64,000 bases of DNA from Telluribacter humicola (lineage in GTDB: Bacteria; Bacteroidota; Bacteroidia; Cytophagales; Spirosomataceae). Positions within the stretch are counted from its first letter, which is position 1; each line of letters begins with the position of its first letter. The notes under the pieces are model-generated. The model did no database searches and was not told where the DNA came from. It saw only the letters and a list, made by a program, of their open reading frames with translations. The stretch spans positions 310,001 to 374,000 of the forward strand of contig NZ_JAFIQT010000001.1 of the NCBI RefSeq assembly GCF_017355935.1, written 5' to 3'. The position numbers and the translations under genes were made by a program. This document shows positions 58,306-64,000 of this stretch, in pieces.

Positions 58306-59316
58306 ATGAATTTCAACACTATTGCAGGCTTACTGCTGGTTGCAACACTTGGTACCAATTTGGGTTGTACTAAAAAAGATTCTTCAGAACAGACAACCGA
58401 ACAACAAACTACCGCTCTTGTGCAGGCTCCTGCCTTCAATGCTGATTCTGCCTACGCTTTCGTTGAGAAGCAGGTGGCTTTTGGGCCCCGTGTACCTAAC
58501 ACATCGGCACACAAGCAGACCGGAGACTACCTGGTAGCAACGCTAAAGCAGTACGGCTGGCAGGTGACGGAGCAGCCTTTTACGGCTACGACTTACGATG
58601 GTAAGAAGCTCAATGCCCGCAATATTATCGGTAGTTATAATCCGCAGGCTGCTAAGCGGATCATGCTGGCTTCGCACTGGGATTCGCGTCCGTTTGCTGA
58701 TGAGGATTCTACCGCTCGTACCAAACCTGTACCGGCTGCCAACGACGGAGCCAGTGGGGTAGGTGTACTGCTGGAAGTAGCTCGGGTACTTAGCCAGAGT
58801 AGTAATAAAGCGGATGTAGGAGTGGATATCGTATTCTTTGATGCTGAAGACTGGGGAAACTCCCAGGAGGCGAAGGATAAACTCGGAGGATTTTGTTTAG
58901 GATCACAGTACTGGGCAGCCAACAGGCACGTGCCCGGCTACACGGCTTACTTCGGCATACTCCTGGATATGGTAGGAGCCAAAGGCGCTACCTTCCCCAA
59001 AGAAGGATTCTCAATGCAGTACGGTGCGGAGGTGGTCAATCAGGTATGGAATACAGCCAGCCAGCTTGGATACAACCAGTACTTTATTGATCAGCGTGGA
59101 CCCGCTATTACGGATGATCATGTGCCCGTTAACGAAACAGCCCGCTTTCCTATGATTGATATTATTCATCTGCGGGTAAATAACCTGAGCCGCACTTTCT
59201 TTGACGACTGGCATACAACGGAGGATGATATGGATAATATTGACCGTAATACCCTCAAAGCCGTGGGGCAGACGCTGGTACAGGTAATCTATCAGGAAGC
59301 CCAGCCTATTCAATAA
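58306..59316 (+). CDS. M28-family metallopeptidase / glutaminyl cyclase-like lipoprotein
   Basis: 336 residues with a lipobox near residue 20 (TNLGCTKK). Zinc-ligand motifs ASHWDSRPFADED, AANDGASGVGVLLEVAR and VDIVFFDAEDWGN, then a DDHVPVNETARFPMIDI segment, match M28 and the related glutaminyl-peptide cyclotransferases of Bacteroidota. Periplasmic; substrate uncertain. Confidence 0.83.
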   Translation: MNFNTIAGLLLVATLGTNLGCTKKDSSEQTTEQQTTALVQAPAFNADSAYAFVEKQVAFGPRVPNTSAHKQTGDYLVATLKQYGWQVTEQPFTATTYDGKKLNARNIIGSYNPQAAKRIMLASHWDSRPFADEDSTARTKPVPAANDGASGVGVLLEVARVLSQSSNKADVGVDIVFFDAEDWGNSQEAKDKLGGFCLGSQYWAANRHVPGYTAYFGILLDMVGAKGATFPKEGFSMQYGAEVVNQVWNTASQLGYNQYFIDQRGPAITDDHVPVNETARFPMIDIIHLRVNNLSRTFFDDWHTTEDDMDNIDRNTLKAVGQTLVQVIYQEAQPIQ

Positions 59317-59330
59317 GCAATAGCAGAAGT

Positions 59331-59723
59331 ATGAGATTTATACTAAAAGTCGCATTAGTCAGTTTTAGCGTATGGCTTGTGGCCTGTACTTCGGCACCCG
59401 AGAAACTGGGTAGTTTGGATCTGGTGAAGTGGCGGCAGGATCGGGGAGCATGTAAAGGGGACCGTGCAACGCTGGTCAATGCCTTTAAGGCAGAGCAGAA
59501 AGTACTCGTTGGTAAGTTTGCTAATGAAGTAGGTGAGTTACTGGGGCGGCCAGATATTCATCAGCTGGGGGGACGTAATCAGAAGTTCTATGTGTATTTC
59601 CTTGAGAAAGGTACCCACTGTGACGACATTACCAAAAAGTCTTATTCTCCCAAGGTAATTCTACGCTTCAATGCCGTCGGCTTACTTACTGAAATAACTT
59701 ATCAGAGCCAACCGCTGGAGTAG
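59331..59723 (+). CDS. Small lipoprotein of unknown function
   Basis: 130 residues, lipobox WLVACTSA near residue 19. A helical-beta domain (DLVKWRQDRGACKGDRATL, NEVGELLGRPDIHQLGG, YSPKVILRFNAVGLLTE) that looks like the SmpA/OmlA-type fold. Follows the M28 gene closely, no motif of catalysis. Confidence 0.6.
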   Translation: MRFILKVALVSFSVWLVACTSAPEKLGSLDLVKWRQDRGACKGDRATLVNAFKAEQKVLVGKFANEVGELLGRPDIHQLGGRNQKFYVYFLEKGTHCDDITKKSYSPKVILRFNAVGLLTEITYQSQPLE

Positions 59724-59732
59724 CCTCTTCCC

Positions 59733-60311
59733 TTAGACATAGAACTTCTTTCGTATAATCATTTCTTCTACTACATCAGGTACCATGTAGCGTATCGAGC
59801 GGCCCTGACGGATGCAGTCCCGGATGTAGGTAGCCGAGATATCTAACAGAGGAGCAGGCACAAAGCGTACTGCCGGATGCTCAACAAAGGCATGAGGAGC
59901 TGCTTGCGGACGTGGATATACGTAAAGCCCTACGTACTCAAGTATTTTGTCGTGATTTTTCCAGTTGGGAAATTGGGCCAGATTATCCTCGCCCATGATT
60001 AGCCTGAAGGTGTGCTGGGGGTACTTTTCGAGCAGGCGTACCAGCGTATCTATAGTATAGCTGGGGCGCGGCATATGAAATTCGGCATCGGTGGCCTTAA
60101 GGCGCGTATTGTCCGAAATTGCCCGCTCTACCATATCGAAGCGGTCAAATTCGTGCAACAGACTCTTGTTCTTTTTAAAGGGGTTTTGCGGACTTACTAC
60201 AAACCATACCTGCTCAAGGTCTGTTGCAGTAGCCATAGTATTTGCTATGATCAGATGCCCTACATGTATTGGGTTGAAGGATCCAAAGAATAAGCCGATG
60301 TTCATGACCAA
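59733..60311 (-). CDS. nadD: Nicotinate-nucleotide adenylyltransferase
   Basis: 192 residues. The nucleotidyltransferase signature GLFFGSFNPIHVGHLIIA (HxGH) and LLDISATYIRDCIRQGRSIR (ISxTxIR) are complete. Makes NaAD in NAD biosynthesis. The start overlaps the gmk end by 10 nt. Confidence 0.94.
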   Translation of the reverse strand: MVMNIGLFFGSFNPIHVGHLIIANTMATATDLEQVWFVVSPQNPFKKNKSLLHEFDRFDMVERAISDNTRLKATDAEFHMPRPSYTIDTLVRLLEKYPQHTFRLIMGEDNLAQFPNWKNHDKILEYVGLYVYPRPQAAPHAFVEHPAVRFVPAPLLDISATYIRDCIRQGRSIRYMVPDVVEEMIIRKKFYV

Positions 60312-60889
60312 ACGTCTTCTGAAGGAGCTACAAACTCTTTCACAATACTTTCAGCCCTCTGTAAGGCTTCTTCCAGGTTATCATTGACAAGCACCCGATC
60401 AAACTCATGCTCAAAGCTTTGTTCGTATCTAACCTTAGCCAGGCGTGTAGCCATGGTTTGTTCGGTTTCGGTACCACGACTGTTGAGGCGCCGCCGGATC
60501 TCATCTTCTGAGCTAACCTTGACAAACACGGCAAGTGCCTTGTCTCCGTAGGCTTCCTTGAGCTTTAGCCCGCCTTTTACGTCTACATCAAACAGTACAT
60601 GCTTCCCTTCGCTCCAGAGTCGCTCAATTTCGGATTTGAGCGTGCCGTAGTAATTACCGGCGTATACTTCCTCCCATTCAGCAAAATCATTATCTGCTAT
60701 ATGCTTCCTGAACTCCTGAGCTGATAGGAAGTAGTAGTCCCGCCCGTGTACTTCGTAGTCCCGCCGGGGCCGGGTACAAGCAGATACAGAAAAAGCGAGC
60801 TTTGTAGAGTACTTAGCCAGAAGGTGTCTGACTATTGTAGTTTTACCTGAACCTGAAGGTGCAGAAAATATGATAAGCTTTCCTTCCAC
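60302..60889 (-). CDS. gmk: Guanylate kinase
   Basis: 195 residues. P-loop IFSAPSGSGKTTIVRHL, SVSACTRPRRDYEVHGRDYY and VLFDVDVKGGLKLKEAYGD are typical guanylate kinase motifs. Converts GMP to GDP; co-translated with nadD. Confidence 0.95.
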   Translation of the reverse strand: MEGKLIIFSAPSGSGKTTIVRHLLAKYSTKLAFSVSACTRPRRDYEVHGRDYYFLSAQEFRKHIADNDFAEWEEVYAGNYYGTLKSEIERLWSEGKHVLFDVDVKGGLKLKEAYGDKALAVFVKVSSEDEIRRRLNSRGTETEQTMATRLAKVRYEQSFEHEFDRVLVNDNLEEALQRAESIVKEFVAPSEDVWS

Positions 60890-60898
60890 CTTTACTAA

Positions 60899-61192
60899 TC
60901 AACTGTTTACTTTTGCCTTTATAGCGGCTACTAAATCGTTAGGGCAAGGCTTGCGTGTTACTTTGCTGTGTAACGCTTCCTTTATACATTTCTCGAGGTG
61001 GTACGTTTGGATGCATGGCATGCATTTATCCATATTTAACCTGAAATGTTCTTTTTCACTCTCGGTTGCTTCGCCATCAAGAATAGCTTGAATCTTTTTA
61101 ATACATTCAGCATGATGCTCACAATGTTGCTTCATTGGCTGTTCTTGCTTTTCTCCCTCAGCAGAAGGCCTGTTAGATGGTGCATTCATCAC
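60899..61192 (-). CDS. Anti-sigma factor (zf-HC2 type)
   Basis: 97 residues. Its CEHHAECIKKIQAILDGE and HFRLNMDKCMPC segments form the zinc anti-sigma HxxxC..C pattern, with no membrane segment, so it is a cytoplasmic redox- or zinc-responsive factor. It lies between gmk and the ECF sigma gene, which it presumably inhibits. Confidence 0.75.
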   Translation of the reverse strand: MMNAPSNRPSAEGEKQEQPMKQHCEHHAECIKKIQAILDGEATESEKEHFRLNMDKCMPCIQTYHLEKCIKEALHSKVTRKPCPNDLVAAIKAKVNS

Positions 61193-61273
61193 AAAATCGT
61201 TCTCGTGAAATTAGTTACAAGTGGTATGGTTGTACCCTGATAACCACAGTGGTCCATGAAAAAGTTTCATGAG

Positions 61274-61873
61274 TTAAGCGTCATAACCCATTGAACTCGC
61301 ATAATTTTTTAATTTTTCCTTCAAAAGGTTACGTGCCCGGTGCAGACGTGAGCGTACGGTACCTATTGGGATGTCAAGTATCTTGGCCATTTCCTCGTAC
61401 GTGAATCCTTCGATATCACAAAGGATGATGACCGTACGGAAGTCAACAGGTAGGGCATTGAGAGCTGTAGCTACCTCATCGCCGATTAAGTCCTGCACGG
61501 CATCAGCCCGCAGGTCGACGGTATAAGTAACATCAGCGGCCTCTTCCGAATTATAGGTAGTTTCAACCTCCTGGTAATCAACTTTTGACGGCTCCTTACT
61601 TTTCTTGCGGTAGTCGTTAATAAAGCTGTTTTTCAGGATTCGAAATAACCAGGCCTTTGCATTAGTACCCTGTTCAAATGAGGAAATAAAACGGAATGCC
61701 TTTAGATAAGTATCCTGTACAAGGTCATTTGCATCGTCCTCATCGGTCGTAAGACGAAAGGCGAAGTTGTACATTGAATCTATATGTGGCATGAACTCGC
61801 GATTGAATATCTCATATCGCTGGTCGTCCGTGTATCCTTCTTTTATTATTGCTTCTGACATGACAACTGACAT
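61274..61873 (-). CDS. ECF-family RNA polymerase sigma factor
   Basis: 199 residues. Region 2 (DLVQDTYLKAFRFISSFEQG) and region 4 (LPVDFRTVIILCDIEGFTYEEMAKIL, DIPIGTVRSRLHRARNLL) are complete; the third region is absent, as in ECF sigmas. Its gene precedes the anti-sigma gene in one unit. The ATG at 61861 is another possible start. Stimulus unknown. Confidence 0.9.
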   Translation of the reverse strand: MSVVMSEAIIKEGYTDDQRYEIFNREFMPHIDSMYNFAFRLTTDEDDANDLVQDTYLKAFRFISSFEQGTNAKAWLFRILKNSFINDYRKKSKEPSKVDYQEVETTYNSEEAADVTYTVDLRADAVQDLIGDEVATALNALPVDFRTVIILCDIEGFTYEEMAKILDIPIGTVRSRLHRARNLLKEKLKNYASSMGYDA

Positions 61874-62092
61874 AAGTATGCTGAACTACAAATTTTAGCA
61901 CAGTCCCAGACACCAACAACCAGTATTTGATGAACGGCATCCGGATAAAATCAGTAGCGATTTATCGTATGACTGTATCTGGAGGGTTTTTATGAACAAA
62001 CCAATTATTATATAAATGGTTTTGATATATGTGTACTTGTTCCCGTAACTGCCTAAAATTTCGCTCCAGTACCTACTAAAGCCGTCAATTTG

Positions 62093-62611
62093 TCAGGCAA
62101 GAGTCTTTCGGCGGCGGGAAAATAGCTGAATAAGCAGTATAACTACGGTTGTAAAAAGGCTACTGGCAATTATTCGTAACAAAGTGTAGAGCACCATGCC
62201 GAAGTGGCTCATTTCAATAAAGAATAAGGCACTGTGGTGAATGAGAACCAGAAGAAAGAGAAAAGAGATATAAGACCCCAGACCTAATGACTGGATGCTG
62301 ATATCCGTACGGTCAGCACCTTTGGACTCAAACATCAGCTTGATCAGTAGGGGGCGCAGGTATACTGCCAGCAGAGTGGCGGCGGCATGCATTCCTATGG
62401 TATTATAAAATACATCAACAATAATACCGGTAGCAAAGCCCAGAAGCAGTAGTAATGTCCGGTTGGCTTCGGTAGGCAGCAGGATCACTCCGGCGATGTA
62501 CACAAAGCAGAACGCATAATCAAATAGTACCAGATTGCGCATGACCAGGATCTGTAAGGCCATGTACAGCAAGTACCATATAGAATACTGTATTATTTCG
62601 CGTAAACTCAT
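62093..62611 (-). CDS. mreD: Rod shape-determining protein MreD
   Basis: 172 residues with five membrane helices (LLYMALQILVMRNLVLFD, FCFVYIAGVILLPTE, LLLLLGFATGIIVDVFY, ISFLFLLVLIHHSALFF, FTTVVILLIQLF). Follows mreC with an ATGA overlap, the usual MreBCD order. Part of the elongasome for rod shape. Confidence 0.84.
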   Translation of the reverse strand: MSLREIIQYSIWYLLYMALQILVMRNLVLFDYAFCFVYIAGVILLPTEANRTLLLLLGFATGIIVDVFYNTIGMHAAATLLAVYLRPLLIKLMFESKGADRTDISIQSLGLGSYISFLFLLVLIHHSALFFIEMSHFGMVLYTLLRIIASSLFTTVVILLIQLFSRRRKTLA

Positions 62612-63513
62612 TTGCGCTCGTCTTCTATGCGTTTCTGAAGGATATCCTGCTCGGGACGCAGACGGTTCTGTACCACGTAAACATAGGACAGGTTTCGGAA
62701 GTCTGTGGCCAGCTGCAGATCAATATCAAAGAAAGTCTGGTCGGGCAGGACAGTCATACCTTGCACAGTACCCACCATGATACCCGGAGGAAATACGGAG
62801 TTAAAGTTGGATGTTACGGCTGTATCGCCCTTCTGAACCGGCCGGTAACGTGAGATATCCTGCAGTTTTATCACTTCCGGATTTTTTCCGTCCCATTTGG
62901 CGGTACCTATTTCATTGCTACGTACCAGACGGGACGATACCATGAATTGAGAGTGGAGAATGGACGTAACAACAGAGAAGTGTGCCGAACAGAAACGTAC
63001 CTTCCCTACTACGCCCGTAGCCGATATAACACCCATACCGGGGCGTATTCCCTCGGCGGTACCTTTATCGATAGTGATATAGTTATTGGCCCGGTTGATT
63101 TCGTTGTTTACTACTTTAGCCACTCTAAACGTAAAGCGGCTGGCAAATAAGGAGTCTGGCTGATATCCGGCAGGAGCATCGCTTGACCGCTGTTGCTGCA
63201 GCTCAGCCACCATAGCGTTCAAACGCACATTTTCCTCGGCCAGGTGCGTATTTACATCCTTTAGGTTAGCAAAGTCACGTACTGAGTTAGAGAAGCCCAG
63301 TACCTGTGCTACATAGTAATTAGATGTATTGAAGTACGTAGCTCCCCAATACGAGTTATTCTGGACGATCAGCCAAAAACTGAATACTTCCAGTAACACG
63401 AATAGTATAAAATTCCGGTTCCGGGAGAGGAACTCAACAAGTTGAAACATGGGCGAAAGGAGCTCACAAGAAGCAGCCAACCAGGTAGTAGTACTAGCTG
63501 GTTGGCTGTGCAC
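62608..63513 (-). CDS. mreC: Rod shape-determining protein MreC
   Basis: 301 residues. A membrane anchor near residues 33-50 (NFILFVLLEVFSFWLIV), a coiled coil (TVHLAEENVRLNAMVAEL-like), then the beta-barrel domain (AKVVNNEINRANNYITIDKG, GVISATGVVGKVRFCSAHFS). Bridges MreB to periplasmic synthases. Confidence 0.92.
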   Translation of the reverse strand: MHSQPASTTTWLAASCELLSPMFQLVEFLSRNRNFILFVLLEVFSFWLIVQNNSYWGATYFNTSNYYVAQVLGFSNSVRDFANLKDVNTHLAEENVRLNAMVAELQQQRSSDAPAGYQPDSLFASRFTFRVAKVVNNEINRANNYITIDKGTAEGIRPGMGVISATGVVGKVRFCSAHFSVVTSILHSQFMVSSRLVRSNEIGTAKWDGKNPEVIKLQDISRYRPVQKGDTAVTSNFNSVFPPGIMVGTVQGMTVLPDQTFFDIDLQLATDFRNLSYVYVVQNRLRPEQDILQKRIEDERK

Positions 63514-63522
63514 ATTCCGTTA

Positions 63523-64000
63523 CTAGGTAATCAATACAGGCTTGTACAGCTCAAGGTTTTTCAGAACCTCACCGGTACCACGTACTACTGCCTTAAGAGG
63601 CTCTTCGGCTACGTGGATAGGAAGCTTGGTCTTGGCCGCAAGGCGCTTGTCCAGACCATGAATCATGGCACCGCCACCTGTTAAGTGAATACCGTTTTTA
63701 TAAATATCAGCAGATAACTCTGGTGGGGATATCTCCAGCGCTTTCATAACTGCCTCTTCAATCTTGGAAATAGACTTATCCAGGGCGTAGGCAATCTCGC
63801 TGTAAGTTACCTTAATCTCTTTGGGAATACCCGTCATCAGGTCACGACCACGGATCTCGTAATCGTCTGGTGGTGACTCGAGTTCAGGTAAGGATGAACC
63901 AATGGCTATTTTGATCATTTCGGCCGAACGCTCTCCAATCAGCAAGTTGTGCTCGCGGCGCATGTAATCAACAATATCACGCGTAAACACATCGCCGGCA
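63523..64000 (-). CDS. mreB: Rod shape-determining protein MreB, C-terminal part (cut by window edge)
   Basis: Open to the window edge; the last 159 codons are present. IGERSAEMIKIAIGSS, IPKEIKVTYSEIAYALDKS and NGIHLTGGGAMIHGLDKRL match MreB, the actin-like shape protein. A GTG at 63990 is not the true start. First gene of the mreBCD operon. Confidence 0.95.
   Translation of the reverse strand, partial: AGDVFTRDIVDYMRREHNLLIGERSAEMIKIAIGSSLPELESPPDDYEIRGRDLMTGIPKEIKVTYSEIAYALDKSISKIEEAVMKALEISPPELSADIYKNGIHLTGGGAMIHGLDKRLAAKTKLPIHVAEEPLKAVVRGTGEVLKNLELYKPVLIT

Noticed and set aside
1-64000. CRISPR array, rRNA or tRNA genes
   Set aside because: No regularly spaced repeats of CRISPR type, no rRNA-like sequence and no cloverleaf with TTC-arm consensus was noticed on either strand.

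Overview
The window comes from a Bacteroidota chromosome, most likely a member of the Cytophagales. Host genes are preceded by TAnnTTTG-type -7 boxes and lack Shine-Dalgarno sequences, and the gene content (DUF4468-type secreted proteins, MlaEF pair, Bacteroidota-style MreBCD and ECF sigma/anti-sigma pair) fits that group. It divides into two parts: a prophage (1 to about 33.7 kb, running off the left edge) and ordinary chromosome (about 34 to 64 kb), with a few small orphan genes at the boundary (34-37.4 kb).

Prophage. Nearly all phage genes lie on the minus strand and read leftward from an immunity region at 32.7 kb, where an XRE-type repressor faces a divergent early operon across overlapping operator-like inverted repeats. 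Downstream come small early genes (29.5-32.6 kb), a 979-residue primase-helicase (26.4-29.4 kb) followed by two stand-alone copies of its own C-terminal domain, an SSB-like protein (24.8-25.5 kb), a second set of small genes including two ASCH-like proteins and a protein with three SANT/Myb-like repeats (20.8-24.1 kb), nucleotide enzymes (ThyX, a MazG/HisE-type pyrophosphohydrolase; 17.7-19.2 kb), and a cassette-like stretch of small genes separated by near-identical terminators (13.4-15.8 kb). A 352-bp array of TTTGTAAG/CTTACAAA octamers (11.1-11.5 kb) lies upstream of the head genes (0.8-11.0 kb): protease-scaffold fusion, major capsid protein, probable further virion proteins, a PLD-like protein, two small-terminase candidates, large terminase, and then an ArdC-type protein cut by the window edge. 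No portal, tail or lysis gene and no large integrase is visible; they may lie to the left. Plus-strand genes inside the prophage (9.8, 12.2-13.1, 14.3 and 33.2 kb) look like accessory 'moron' genes or the recombinase module.

The main non-coding observations are four repeated systems inside the prophage. (1) At least nine gene starts in two clusters carry an almost perfect extended Shine-Dalgarno (AAAGGAGGTG). In most of them it is embedded in frame at the 3' end of the upstream gene, with an overlapping stop/start, so unrelated proteins end in the same peptide (KGGE.. or KEVGHEA). This is striking in a phylum that hardly uses Shine-Dalgarno pairing. (2) A family of RNA stem-loops sits just after stop codons; three members share the loop GGUGA. 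(3) The octamer array. (4) A family of four GCCCCGACCA..GGCCGGGGC terminators. A recurrent motif YGTAAATCAATT followed by CACTT also precedes four phage genes.

Chromosome. From 34 kb: orphan receiver-domain and TlpA-like proteins, three small unknown genes (two paralogous), a TetR regulator, a polysaccharide flippase, the MlaF/MlaE lipid-transport pair, an SDR oxidoreductase, a ROK sugar kinase, murB, a SPOR-domain lipoprotein, gmd, an HtrA protease, Hsp20, an rnc-fabF-acpP cluster, kdsA, a PAP2 phosphatase, a VOC protein with tag, a PfkB kinase, a GNAT-like protein, cysS followed by DUF192, M28 peptidase and lipoprotein genes, nadD-gmk, an ECF sigma factor with its anti-sigma factor, and mreBCD running off the right edge. 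Cell-envelope and fatty-acid functions dominate. All assignments were made by reading motifs; no database search was possible.
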